Source: Ctena decussata
Lineage: Eukaryota; Mollusca; Bivalvia; Lucinida; Lucinidae
DNA: 64,000 bases
Direction: 5' to 3'
Assembly: GCA_963989385.1 (NCBI GenBank)
Contig: OZ022509.1
Location: 55,409,431 to 55,473,430, forward strand
Part shown: one piece after another, positions 22,106 through 33,764 of the stretch
Numbering within the stretch: the first letter of the stretch is position 1
Layout of the letters: each line of letters begins with the position of its first letter
The notes under the pieces: model-generated
Databases searched by the model: none
The model's input: only the letters and a program-made list of their open reading frames with translations
What the model was told of the DNA's origin: nothing
Made by a program: the position numbers and the translations under genes

Positions 22106-23671
22106 AACAAGAGGCCCACGGGCCACAAAGCTCACCAGATCTCTAGCTCAAAATTGCTATCAAATTTGTATAGGCTCGAAATTGCTGTCAATTCGTACAG
22201 GCTAATTGGAAAATTAAACAAGACTTACCTTCGAAGAAGGGAAGGTGCAGTTTAGTTGAAATTTCATCGACCACAAGCTCCTTAAAGGGTCAACATGGTT
22301 CTGTGTGGGGCCCCATTAAGGAGCTAAGTGGGAGATGAAATACAAAATATACAACTACAAAGTCTCAGTCTGACAGACTGTTGGGTTGATAACAAAATAT
22401 ATAACTATTTTCCATATACTGATTGCAGTAAATGCCATTTTTTAATTTTCCCCATTGCAAGTCAATGCAACCCTAAGTTGCCATAGCAACCAAACTAAAG
22501 AGCCGATTTTATATAAAAAAAAAAAACATAAATTTTCACTCATCCTGCCTAAGGATACTACAGATGAAATCTGGGCCTTATTGGCCCAGTGGCTTCTGAG
22601 GAGATAATTTTTTTTTTAAATATTTTTTTCCATCTTTTTGAATTTGGTTTCTATGGCAACCAATAAAAGGAGCAGTGGGCAAAAAAAAACACATAGCTAA
22701 TAAGAGTCTTCTCAAGGAACAATCTATAAAAGTTTTGTCAACAGATATGCAATGGCTTGGCAGTAAATGCCATTTTTCAATTTTCCCCATTACAAGTCAA
22801 TGCAACTCTAAGTTGCTATAGCAACCAACTAAAGGGCAGATTTTCATAAACAACATAAACTTTCAACCCCCCAGCCCAAAGATGCCACAGATGAAATCTG
22901 GGCCTTATATTGGCCCTGTGGCTTAAGAGAAGATAATTTTTTAAATATTTTTTCCATTTCGGTTTCCATGGCAACCAATAAAAGGAGCAGTGGGCCAAAA
23001 AACATATAGCTGATAGAAGACATCTCAAGGAACATTTCTTTAAAAGTTTTATCAACATATCTGCAATGGCTTGGCAGAAAATGCCATTTTTCAATTTTCC
23101 CCATTATAAGTCAATGGGAACTCTAAGTTGCCACAGCAACCAAACTAAAGGGCCCGTGATCATAAAAAACACAAACTTTCAATCTCCAAGCCCAAGGATG
23201 CCACAGATGAAATATGGGCCTTATCGGCCTAGTGGCTTCAGAGGAGATAATTTTTTAAGTATTTTTTCCATTTTTTTGCATTTCGGTTTCCATGGCAACC
23301 AATTAAAGGAGCAGTGGGCCTAAAAACATATAGCTGATAAGACATCTCAAGGAACATTTCTATAAAAGTTTTATTAACATATCTGCAATGGCTTGGCAGA
23401 AAATGCCATTTTTCAATTTTCCCCATTACAAGTCTATGGGAACTCTAAGTTGCCATAGCAACCAAACTAAAAGGCCAATTTTCATAAAAAACACAAACTT
23501 TCAATCCCCCATCCCAAGGATGCCACAGATGAAATTTGGGCCCAATCGGCCTAGTGGCTTTAGAGAAGATGTCGTTTAAAAGTGTTGACGGACGACAGAC
23601 GACGACGACATACGACGACGGACCACTGCCTATCCTATGAGCTCCCCCGGAGCCTTCGGCTCTGGTGAGCT
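22106..23671 (+). mobile_element. hairpin-ended element E3 (about 320-bp core)
   Basis: Starts AACAAGAGGCCCACGGGCC (palindromic GGCCCACGGGCC) and ends with a GACG-type microsatellite (23586-23625) and a hairpin GAGCC ttc GGCTC followed by 'tggtgagct' and A's. Core units of about 320 bp recur at roughly 22430, 22765, 23080 and 23400; each carries a near-palindromic GTTGCCATRGCAAC/TTTCCATGGCAACC. Same family as E4, which lies inverted 6.6 kb away. Confidence 0.8.
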
Positions 23672-25209
23672 AAAAATCTCCAAGTTTTGCTAATTTCTTC
23701 ATTTTTACCCCCATGGCAATATACCGCACTCCTGCTACAACACGTATAGTATTTGCCCTATGTGCTTTATTTGTGATGTTTGTATATCAAATGCCGGGAC
23801 GTCCAGAAGTAGGGCATGCCGGGACGTCCAGAAGTAGGGCAAGGGCCTACGTGGGGTTGGTTGTGTGATGCGATGGTGCTGCATGTAACTTCCAGTGCCG
23901 GGGCGTCCTATTAATTTGATAAATAGTAGGACAAGGACCTACTGTGCTTGCAGTAAGTGCGGGCGGGGTTGTTTGACCATTTCTCTCTCTGGAAGATGGC
24001 CAGATATAGACTGAAATACTGTCTCAAAGGGCCGTTAAACCAAAAAAAAAACAAAGTAAGGGCCTACTTTGCTTGCGGTAGGTGCGGTCGGGGCTGATAG
24101 GATATTTTTCTCTTGCTGGCGTTTCTCTCTCCTCCTCCTCAACCCCCTCTGGAAGACAGCCCGATACAGACGGAAACACTGTCTTAACGGGTCGTTAAAT
24201 TAAAAAACAAACATCAACTACATGTTTATTTTATGTCCAAATGTTTTGCCATGAACTTTTGCGTAAGGGTGAAATAAAAAAAAAATATAATGTAGCGCTG
24301 TGTTTATTGATAGCGAGCACACTATGTAGGTAGCTTTCCTCTAATTGCGGTACTTAAAGATAGAGTAAGAGACAAAAGACAGAGATATGATAGGCGAGCG
24401 AGAAAAATATCCAAACAGTCCACACCTACTGCAAACATAGTAGACCCTTGTCCTACTTTTATGCAAGACTGTAAATAACCCAGCATCATCGACCGCTTAC
24501 CCGTTATTAATATCACCTGTTTTGATAGCGGTCGGTGCTTGCGATCTAGTCACTAAAGAAACGAACATGCAAAATTTATATGAAGCCAGTGGTGTATAGA
24601 AAAAATAAAAGCACGAGCCCCTGGGGATGGTTACAGCCGGGAGATGGTGCTAGGTAACTTGAAGTACCGGGGCGTCTTTCTAATATAGAGCGGGTGGTGC
24701 GATGGTGATTTTTTTTAACTTTCAGTGCCGGGGCGTACAGATTTGGGGTGGTTGGGTGGTGCGACGGTGCTGGGTATAACTTCCAGTTTCGGAGCGTCCC
24801 ACTGATTTGGATATTAGTATGGTAAGGGCCTACTGTGCTTGCAGTAGGTGCGGGTGGGGGTTGTTTGGACAATTTTTCCCTCGTCTGTCGTTTCTCTTCT
24901 CTTTTTCCCTCTCTTTGGGCGACGGCTCGATATTGACTGAAACACAGTCTCAAAGGGCCGTTGAACCCAAAACAACCAACCAACCTACAGATTTGGTACA
25001 TAATAGGGGAAGGACCTGCTGTGCTTTCTAGTTCTTTCAATTATCTGCTAGGCTCCTCTGGAGCAGGGGGTGGTCGGGTGGTGCGATGGTGCTGCGTGTA
25101 ACTTCCAGTGCCGGGGCGTCCCAACTGACTTTGATAATTGTAGGGCAAGGGCCTTCTGTGCTTGGAGGAGGTGCGGGTAGGGGTTGTTTGGACATTTTTC
25201 TGTCGTCTA
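23672..25209. repeat. cluster of SINE-like family Z copies
   Basis: Plus-strand copies lie at about 23780-24045 (with a short 'ggacgtccagaagtagggca' doubling), 24055-24210, 24640-24990 and 25060-25209. A reverse partial copy covers 24370-24480. The segment 24225-24340 also occurs near 6105. Each copy shows the CCTACTG/CAGTAGG stem and, when complete, the 'gggccgtt(a/g)aa' tail. The last copy is cut at 25209 by an inverted-repeat transposon and resumes at 26361. No host coding sequence was found. Confidence 0.75.
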
Positions 25210-26360
25210 TACACCTTTCCTATAATTCAGAGTCTGTTCGAGTTTTGTCCCTTGCCAAGCCTATGACGTCATCTATAGGATAGGTTATTGTTTTTCATTG
25301 TGTAACCAAAGAAATGCCGGTTTTCCGTATATTCAAAACTAACATTCAACGGTTAAGATTAAGACAACTATTTTGTTCCAACTATATTTAGCTCTTTCTT
25401 AGTCGGAAAATAAGCTTGATAACTTATAGCATTTGGGTATTTGACATAAAACTAGAAGATTTCTCACTGAAATTTCGGGCCAAAATTACCGCAATCGAAA
25501 GAGTATGCATCACCAGTACAGCTTCCAAAACATAAGCAAAAGAAAAATGGCGGAAGATGTTCTGACCGTTATTACAAAAGATACAAAACGAACGATTAGC
25601 TGATTATAAAGAAGACACGCGCTAAAAATGACAACAAAGTGTGCTGTGACATGGAATTCGTTTGTGTAATCACCGAATTGCGCGCATTGCCGCAATAAAC
25701 AAACACCTATGATTGTGTATTACCTAGCGTGTGTTCGGAAGGCAGCTTTAAGAACACTGACCGTGAAATGGAACCGATCAAATAAATATGCCGAAGATAA
25801 GTAAGAGGTGGAAAAAAAAAATATAAATTCAACCTCGGGTACGGAAAACTGTCTGGATGCTGATGCTTTTAGATCGGTGTATCCACAAGAAACCATAAAT
25901 ATCAGCGCTATAATCTGTCTGGTAATAATACGTAGTTACTATCTGAATGTCGGAAAAATGGAAATAACTTTTCAGATTTACGAAACTTATTTTTACGAAA
26001 TGTAACTTTTTATAATGAACAAACGTGAATGTATATTGCCGGGGTGTTAAAACACGGCCTCGATGAAAGGGGTCATGAAAATCAAGAGCGACCTGTCGGG
26101 ATTCTCAATATGATATTAAAATAAATCCATAAAAAATATATAAATAAAAAATGTTAGATCTACATGAAAACGGGGCAATTATACTTTAATTTGGTCTTTC
26201 AATGATATTTTTGCAGTTTACATTTACAAAACGTCTGCTTTATGCATGTTATGTGTGCTTGCAGTTGTACTGAATTATATGGGATATCCTATAGATGACG
26301 TCACAGTCTACTTGGGTAGATAACTCGTGCGCGACTTAATCGATTTATAGGAAAGGTGTA
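25210..26360. mobile_element. TIR transposon, 1.15 kb, TA target site
   Basis: The ends CACCTTTCCTATAA (from 25212) and its complement (to 26358) are flanked by TA on both sides. The copy of family Z that it interrupts reads across the site as 'gtctatcatttc' in an uninterrupted copy near 27580. A second inverted block further in is TGACGTCATCTATAGGATA (25263-25281) and its complement (about 26282-26300), so each end has an outer and an inner inverted repeat with about 35 unmatched bases between. No transposase is present; a 65-codon frame inside has no match. Probably a non-autonomous Tc1/mariner-type or similar TA-targeting element. Confidence 0.8.
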
Positions 26361-26605
26361 TCATTTCCTTCTTTCTCCCTCTCTTTGGGAGACGGCTCGA
26401 TATAGACTGAAATACTGTCTCAAAGGGCCGTTAAACCCCAAACAACCAACCAACCATCCTCTGGAGCATCCTCGCACAGTGCTTGCAGTAGGTGGGATTG
26501 TTTGGATAATTTTCTCCATCATTTCTTCTCTCCCTCCCTCTCTCTCGACGGCCCGATACAGACTGAAATACTGTCTCAAAGGGCCGTTTAACCCAAAACT
26601 ACCGG
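26361..26605 (+). repeat. SINE-like family Z: rest of the split copy plus a second copy
   Basis: 26361-26450 completes the copy interrupted at 25209 (ctctttgggagacggctcg... gggccgttaaacc). 26460-26605 is another copy with a shortened stem region. Confidence 0.75.
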
Positions 26606-27504
26606 GGTGGCTTACTGATTTGGATACTGTAAAACACTTATATTTGGCGCTAGAAAAATTTGGCGGTTTTCATAAATGGACCTTTTGGTGGAATTTATCT
26701 TGGCAGATATATGTAATTTCTGTAAAAAGTGATTTCTGCTGATATCATATGGACAATTTTTAGTCCGAGTACTACTTTTATCATAGTGCACAAATGATTA
26801 AAATTATTCCTATTACCATGATGTCTAATAATTAAAAGAGTAACTACATTTCAGGAACTGGCTGAATCATATCCCAAACCCTGTCCCAAAGATTGACAAG
26901 GACATCCTAACAAACAATAAATTACAAGTGATAAGCCGAGTCAGCAGCTATTTCTCAAATAGGTGGCAACCCAGCTATCTTTATTGAACTAAATAATTTT
27001 GACCAACAGAAGGGTTACAACATACTAAGCAAATTATACGAAAAACATTTAACTATTTTTACCTATTTTCATTAAAGAAGGGTTAAAAAGAGAACACAAT
27101 AAATTAAACAGCACCGAACATAAAACAAATGCAACTGCAACGAAAACTGTTTACAGTAAACTGAGCTGTGTTCCATCTGATTGGCCTAGATAAGTATGGC
27201 ACGTCTAAACAAACATTTTCACACTCAATTTCCTTTGCTAGGGTTCTTCTTTTATTCTAAAAAATATAAATGATATATACTGGCTTTCACACTCAGATTC
27301 CTTCGCTAGGGCTCTTCTTTTATTCTAAAAAAATATTATATATATTGGGGCTTTGATAATATGATAAATGGAATAAAATAATGCTTAACAATATTTCTTT
27401 TTGCTTCACGATCATCAGTTTAAATTTGCGGCATTTTAATTGGCACTTTTCTTCCCTTTCCGCCAGTAACGCCAAAATAGTCACCGCCAAATATGTGTTT
27501 TACA
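26606..27504. other. mostly unassigned; imperfect 63-bp tandem pair
   Basis: 27220-27282 and 27283-27345 are imperfect tandem copies (cacactca.attcctt.gctaggg.tcttcttttattc). No coding sequence recognised. Confidence 0.45.
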
Positions 27505-27620
27505 GTAGTTGTAGGGCAAGGACCTGCTGTGCTTACAAAGGTGCGGTTTGGGGTTGTTTTGACATTTTTCTCTCGTCTATCATTTCTCTTCTTTCTCCCG
27601 CCTCGAAACTCCCGCCTGAC
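27505..27620 (+). repeat. SINE-like family Z, partial copy
   Basis: 'gtagggcaaggacctgctgtgctta...' to 'ctctcgtctatcatttctcttctttctccc'; it gives the uninterrupted version of the TIR-element target. Confidence 0.7.
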
Positions 27621-27724
27621 CCGACCAGACCCTGTTTCCAAAGAATAGAATAAGACTCTGAGTGCATCCAGTGTAAGTTTTCTTTTCCATTTCTTTTTTG
27701 ACAGAATTTTGGGTAAGCAAATAG

Positions 27725-27765
27725 TGTAGACCCTTATCAGGCGCCGCTTTCTATGGCGTCTGAAC
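27725..27765. repeat. member of the 'gatcagacgcc' hairpin repeat
   Basis: Imperfect arms GGCGCC...GGCGTC around 27738-27759, like the perfect hairpin at 52676-52706 and the degenerate one near 58122-58148. Confidence 0.5.
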
Positions 27766-27950
27766 TCAGTCCGAACAGTTTGCTTATTTGTCGTTGTTCC
27801 GAAACATGAGGTCAGGCTTATACGGGTTAAATGATGCTTACTTACCTTTAGAGTTTTTGTCACAATAGCATCGTTCCCTTCCATGGATTTTTGTTTCCAA
27901 TCTGTTTTATTAAGCATTGATTGTTTGGTCCAGACGTCTGATCTGTTCGT

Positions 27951-28199
27951 CAATTATAGCATTGATAAGACTGATGATTATCATTGATAATTATCATATT
28001 CCTATTGCAAATCATTTGAAGCAACCCATACTCTAAAGACTTCACATAGACAGTCGGTAAAATAATTAGCGTATCTGTTTCTAATGCTGGTTTTATGCAC
28101 TTTATCTGCATAGGTGTTAGGAAACTATATATTCCGTTTTCCTGCATATATTTGTTGAAGTTAAAGCCATTTAACACTTCAAACAAGACTTTAACTTTC
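27951..28199 (-). CDS. single exon like the start of a superfamily-2 helicase domain
   Basis: A reverse-strand acceptor (gatttttcag) precedes an open frame from 28199: FEVLNGFNFNKYMQENGIYS, then LTPMQIKCIKPALETDTLII, then LPTVYVKSLEY. F...(16-18)..Y...TPMQ is a Q-motif-like layout and LPTxYxKSL stands where RecQ/DEAD-like helicases have the Walker A loop (PTGxGKS/T). Both Gly positions read Val here, so ATP binding would be doubtful if translated. The frame runs to a stop at 27950-27952 with no clear donor. No neighbouring helicase exons (DEAD/DEVH box) were found. Most likely an exon relic, or part of a gene whose other exons lie outside. Confidence 0.45.
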
Positions 28200-28495
28200 C
28201 TGAAAAATCTCGTTTTCGTTTTCCATTGAAAATATCCCTATTATACTTTCGTGTTTTAACTTAAAATACCAATTAATCGTAGATTGTTATGAAGAAACAT
28301 AAGCCACAAGTAGTTACGTCGTCTTTGGGGCGTAAAACAAATGACAGTCATCTTAGATGACGTAGTTTCTATATTTAGTAACAGTCGGCCATGTTGTTTC
28401 TATTAATAGTAACTCATTTGCATATAAGCAATTTGTGGAAAAAAACATCATTAGGCCTATTGACCTGATAGGTTAAGAGGTCTGCGCATCACGGT
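28200..28495. other. no recognised feature
   Basis: AT-rich; two 'gacgtcgtc'/'gatgacgtag' words only. Confidence 0.4.
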
Positions 28496-28507
28496 CTACA
28501 CGGTATA

Positions 28508-28674
28508 TATAGGAGCGGCTGTAGTGTAGTGGATAACACTCCAGACTACCAGTCCAGGGGTCGTAAGATCGATACCCCGCTTCTCCGATCTTTCGGATGA
28601 GACTTTAACCGAGGTCCCGTCCCAATATGACCTCGTTGTTGGTGGGACGTTAAACCCGAGTTCACTCACTCACA
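28508..28674 (+). mobile_element. complete tRNA-derived SINE with 12-bp target duplication
   Basis: Flanked by exact CTACACGGTATA at 28496-28507 and 28675-28686. The head has an A-box-like TAGTGTAGTGG and a B-box-like GATCGATACC. The body 'cggatgagactttaaccgag' followed by 'gtcccgt' resembles the widely conserved invertebrate SINE central domain (Nin-DC type). The 3' end is 'gggacgttaaaccc' with (actc)n. Exact flanks mean a fairly recent insertion. Confidence 0.9.
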
Positions 28675-28689
28675 CTACACGGTATAGAG

Positions 28690-29379
28690 AGCTGACTTAT
28701 GAGGTCCCTCCTATACCAGACATTTTGTTTTCAGTGATTCTTTTCATTCGATTAAGTTCCAACAATGTAGAGAGCGGATTGGTATCCTGGATCTTAGGGA
28801 TGATCTTTAGAGTCAAGTCCTTGTAATACATTGATATATGTAACAAAATTAAACAGACATTCTGCTATAGTCTCAGACTGAATGACTCTGAATCCAATGT
28901 AATTTAGTTGCAGAACGTGTATCTATAAATAGATGTTGACAGAAGTAACTACAAATAATAACGATGCCATGTGATGCGATACCTTACAGCTAGCGCAGAA
29001 AAAGAAAAGAAAGACCCAGATCAACAAGCACTCCACTTAAAGCCTACATTTAGAAGAGCCGTCTGATCAGGGTCTACTACATACAGCGGTACATTTTAAC
29101 ACTATCAGGATCTGCAATTCATGCACAGACGATATCACTTGAAAAACTGTTGATTTCATCCATCTAGCCATCCAATACACACAGACACACACACGCACGC
29201 ACGCACAAACATACAGACGGACAGACACACATTTGCACAGGCACTCACAAAAACCAAACTCTGTCTCGCACACCCACATATAATAGCAGACACAGATAGA
29301 CGGACAAACACACATGCACATCCACACACAGACTACACACCTTTTCGGTAAAAGGGGGATATATTAGGATAGGATCTCA
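28690..29379. other. unassigned with a CA/GA-rich microsatellite
   Basis: 29177-29335 is a compound (CA)n, (ACGC)n, (ACAG)n tract that gives a spurious Cys/Val-rich reverse frame. Nothing else was recognised. Confidence 0.6.
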
Positions 29380-29495
29380 GATTTTGTTTTGGTTTTGTGG
29401 CTTTGAAAAAGAACGTTTTTACTTTCTCCCTGTCCCTATTAGATAGGGAATGTCGAAATTACAAATTTGGCTTAGGCATCATAGATAACCCTTAC

Positions 29496-29638
29496 CTTAT
29501 TTGTAGGCTTTTTATCAAACCCCAACAACCCAATTTGGTTTTCGAATGATTTCTCGTAAATTAATCTAAATCTGCTATTGCAATAGCGAAAGTGGGGATC
29601 TTCTATACATTCTCGTATAGTCGCCCTCAGAATCTGTT
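29496..29638 (-). CDS. array exon copy 1, open
   Basis: 143 nt, phase 2 in, phase 0 out, no stop. Reads QILRATIRECIEDPHFRYCN, continuing to GLLGFDKKPTNK. Acceptor preceded by a pyrimidine run; donor gtaagg. Confidence 0.45.
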
Positions 29639-30220
29639 CTGAGGGAAAAAAAAAACAGATGCTGTGCCCCACCCCTGCCAAAATGTTTCGACAATATATG
29701 TGGAGAAAGTTTCATCATTTGTTGGCTCTGCTTCAGAATGAGAATCTTAAAATAGATTCCAGGAAGCCAAATTCCCACCCCCATTTTTCGGAAACTTGTT
29801 AGAATCAAAACAAAGAAATTTACTGGTCCAATTTTTATTACGGGAAAATGTGACAGGTCATAAATGCTGTATCGCCGTTCATGTGTGTTTTTGTTTTCTT
29901 CCCACGATACGTACAATTTTGTTTTCTTAACTTACAACGCGAAATGCTCTCTAAATATCAGCGTTGACCCTTGACTTAATGCACAAAATTGTCCGTGCAT
30001 GTCACAATATAAAGCAGTTTAATTTAAATACTATTCAGCTCAGCATAACTTATTGGTCTAGCGTTTAAAAAATAAAAATTGGTATTTGTAAATCTGCTAT
30101 AAAGCTATAATTACTTTAACAAGTTTAACCTTTTTTTTTTTTGTTTCTGCCTGTCCCTATGTATAAGATAGAGAATGCCGAAATTTCAAATTTGGCTACG
30201 GAATCATATGTAACCCTTAC

Positions 30221-31829
30221 CTTATTTGTAGCCTTTTTGTCGAACCCCAACAACCCAATTTGTTTTTCGAATGATTTTTAGCTCACCAGAGCCGAAGGCT
30301 CCGGGGGAGCTAATAGGATAGGCAGTGGTCCGTCGTCGTCGTATGTCGTCGTCGTATGTCGTCGTCGTCGTCTGTCGTCGTCTGTCGTCCGTCAACACTT
30401 TTAAACGACATCTCCTCTGAAGGCACTAGGCCGATTGGGCCCAAATTTCGTCTGTGGCATCCTTGGGATGGGGGATTGAAAGTTTGTGTTTTTTATGAAA
30501 ATTGGCCCTTTAGTTTGGTTGCTACGGCAACTTAGAGTGCCCATTGACTTATAATGGGGAAAATTGAAAAATGACATTTTCTGCCAAGCCATTGCAGATA
30601 TGTTGATAAAACTTTTATAGAAATGTTCCTTGAAATGTCTTCTATCAGCTTTGTGTTTTTTGGCCCACTGCTCCTTTTATTGGTTGCCATGGAAACCGAA
30701 ATGCAAAAAAATGGAAAAAATACTTAAAAAATTATCTATTCTGAAGCCACTGGGCCAATAAGGCCCATATTTCATCTGTGGCATCCTTTGGCTGGGGGAT
30801 TGAAAGTTTGTGTTTTCTATGATCATGGGCCCTTTAGTTTGGTTGCTATGGCAACTTAGAGTTCCCATTGACTCATAATGGGGAAAATTGAAAAATGGCA
30901 TTTTCTGCCAAGCCATTGCAGATATGTTGATAAAACTTTTATAGACATGTTCCTTGAGATGTCTTCTATCAGCTGTATGTTTTTTGGCTCACTGCTCTTT
31001 TTATTGGTTGCCATGGAAACCGAAATGGAAAAAAATATTTAAAAAATTATCTTCTCTTAAGCCACAGGGCCAATAAGGCCCAGAGTTCATCTGTGGCATC
31101 CTTGGGCTGGGGTGTTGAAAGTTTATGTTTTTTTATGAAAATCGGCCCTTTAGTTTGGTTTCTTATAGCAACTTAGAGTTGCATTGACTTATAATGGGGA
31201 AAATTGAAAAATGGCATTTACTGCCAAGCCATTGCATATCTGTTGACAAAACTTTTATAGATTGTTCCTTGAGAAGTCTCTTATTAGCTATGTGTTTTTT
31301 TTGCCCACTGCTCCTTTTATTGGTTGCCATGGAAACCAAATTCAAAAACATGGAAAAAAAAATACTTAAAATTTTTTTATCTCCTTAGAAGCCACTGGGC
31401 CGATAAGGCCCAGATTTCATCTGTAGTATCCTTAGGCAGGATGATTGAAAATTTATGTGTTTTTTTTTATAAAATCGGCTCTTTAGTTTGGTTGCTATGG
31501 CAACTTAGGGTTGCATTGACTTGCAATGGGGAAAATTAAAAAATGGCATTTACTGCAATCAATATATGGAAAATAGTTATATACATGTATTTTGTTATCA
31601 ACTCAACAGACTGTCAGACTGAGACTTTGTAGTTATATATTTTGTATTAGCCTGTACAAATTGACAGCAATTTTGAGCCTATACAAATTTGATAGCAATT
31701 TTGAGCTAGAGATCTGGTGAGCTTTGTGGCCCGTGGGCCTCTTGTTCTAAAATTAATCTAAATCTGCTATTGCAATAGCGAAAGTGGGGATCCTCTATAC
31801 ATTCTCGTATAGAGGCCCTCAGAATCTTT
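30221..31829 (-). pseudogene. array exon copy 2, split by E4
   Basis: 59 nt at 30221-30279 and 83 nt at 31747-31829 flank E4. Together they make 142 nt, one short of 143 because of a single G loss at the acceptor side, so the insertion added no target duplication. Confidence 0.7.
30280..31746 (-). mobile_element. hairpin-ended element E4, family of E3
   Basis: AGCTCACCAGAGCC gaa GGCTC... at 30280, a TCCGTCGTCG microsatellite (30328-30398), then 320-bp units with GGTTGCCATGGAAACC, ending 'cccgtgggcctcttgtt' at 31746. It sits inside exon copy 2 with no lost or doubled target base. Confidence 0.85.
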
Positions 31830-32409
31830 CTGAGAAAAAAAAAAACAGATGCTGTCCCCCACCCCTGCCGGAATGTTTCGACAATATATGTGGAGAAAGT
31901 TTCATCATTTGTTGGGTCTGCTTCAAAATGAGAATCTTAAATAGATTCCAGGAAGCCTACTTCCCAACACCAATTTTCGAAAACTTACTAGAATCAAAAC
32001 GAAGAAAATTTATTGGTCCAAATTTTATTACGGGAAAATGGGACTGATAAGAAATACAGTATTGCCGTGCGTGTGTGTTTTTGTTTTCTTCCCACGATGT
32101 GTACAATTTTGTTTTCTTAATTAACTTACAACGCTAAATGCTCTCTAAATATCTGCATTGAGCCTTGACTTAATGCTCATAATTGTCCGTGCATGTCACA
32201 ATATAAAGCCGTTAATTTAAAATTCTGTTCAGCTCAGCATAAGTAATAGGTCTAGGGCTTAAAAAAATAATTATTGGTATTTGTAAACCTGGTAAAAGGT
32301 ATAATTACTTTAACATGTTTAACGTTGTTTTCTTTCTCCCTGTCCCTATTTATAAGATAGGGAATGCCGAAATTACAAATTTGGCTTGAGCATCATAGGT
32401 AACCCTCAC

Positions 32410-32548
32410 CTTTATTTGATGGCTTTTTGTCGAACCCTAACAATTTGTTTTTCGAATGATTTCTCAAAAATTAACCTAAATCTACTATCGCAATAGCGAA
32501 AGTGGGGATCCTCTATACATTCTCGTATAGAGGCACTCAGAACCTATT
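32410..32548 (-). pseudogene. array exon copy 3, damaged
   Basis: 139 nt with a small deletion around 'cctaacaatttg' and an altered donor side (ctcacctttatttg). Confidence 0.5.
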
Positions 32549-33356
32549 CTGAGAGAAAAAAAACAGATGCTGTCCCCCACCCCTGCCCAAATGTTTCGAC
32601 AATATATGTGGAGAAAGTTTCATTTTGTTGGCTCTGCTTCAGAATAAGAATCTTAAATAGATTCCAGGAAGCAACTTCCCACCCCAATTTTTCGAAAACT
32701 TTTAGAATCAAAACAAATAAAAATTTACTGGTCCAAACTTTATTACCGGAAAATGTGACAGGTAAGAAATACTGTATCGCCGTGCGCGTGTGTTTTTGTT
32801 TTCTTCCCGCGATACCTACAATTTTGGTTTCTTAATTAACAACGCAAAATGCTGTCTAAATATCTGCATTGACCCTTGCCTTAATGCACAAAATGGTCGC
32901 GCATGTCACAATATAAGCCGTATAATTTAAATACCATTCAGCTCAGCATAAGTAATAGGTCTAGCGTTAAAAAAATAATAAAAATTGGTGTTTGTAAATC
33001 TGCTATAAAGCTATAATAACTTAATGCTCAAAATTGTCCGTGCATGTCACAATATAAATCCGTTTATTTAAAATTCTGTTCAGCTCAGCATAAGTAATAG
33101 GTCTAGGGCTTAAAAAATAATTATTGGTATTTGAAAATCTGGTAAAAGGTATAATTACTTTATTTAAAATTCTGTTCAGCTCAGCATAAGTAATAGGTCT
33201 AGGGCTTAAAAAAATAATTATTGGTATTTGAAAATCTGGTAAAAGGTATAATTACTTTAACATGTTTAACGTTTTTTTCTTTCTCCCTGTCCCTATTTAT
33301 AAGATAGGGAATGCCGAAATTACAAATTTGGCTTGGGCATCATAGGTAACTCTTAC

Positions 33357-33498
33357 CTTATTTGTAGGCTTTTTATCGAACCCTAACAACCCAATTTGTT
33401 TTTCGAATGATTTCTCTACAATAAATCTAAATCTGCTATCGCAATAGCGAAAGTGGGGATCTTCCATACATTCTCGTATAGAGGCCCTCAAATCTGTT
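33357..33498 (-). pseudogene. array exon copy 4, 1-nt deletion
   Basis: 142 nt; the acceptor-proximal 'ccctcaaatctg' lacks one base relative to other copies and shifts the frame to a stop at once. Confidence 0.55.
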
Positions 33499-33622
33499 CT
33501 GAGAAAAAAAAAACACAGATGCTGACCCCACCCCTGCCTAAATGTTTCGACAATATATGTGGAGAAATTTTCATTTTGTTGGCTCTGATTCAGAATGAGA
33601 ATCTTAAATAGGTAACTCTTAC

Positions 33623-33764
33623 CTTATTTGTAGGCTTTTTATCGAACCCTAACAACCCAATTTGTTTTTCGAATGATTTCTCTACAATAAATCTAAATCT
33701 GCTATCGCAATAGCGAAAGTGGGGATCTTCCATATATTCTCGTATAGAGGCCCTCAAATCTGTT
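33623..33764 (-). pseudogene. array exon copy 5, duplicate of copy 4
   Basis: Offset exactly 266 bp from copy 4 and shares its 1-nt deletion, so it is a secondary tandem duplication. Confidence 0.6.

Noticed and set aside
24576..25040. 154-codon reverse frame
   Set aside because: It crosses several SINE-like family Z copies; similar fragments appear wherever that repeat occurs.
29067..29327. Cys/Val-rich 86-codon frame, possible secreted peptide
   Set aside because: It is the translation of a CA/ACGC microsatellite.
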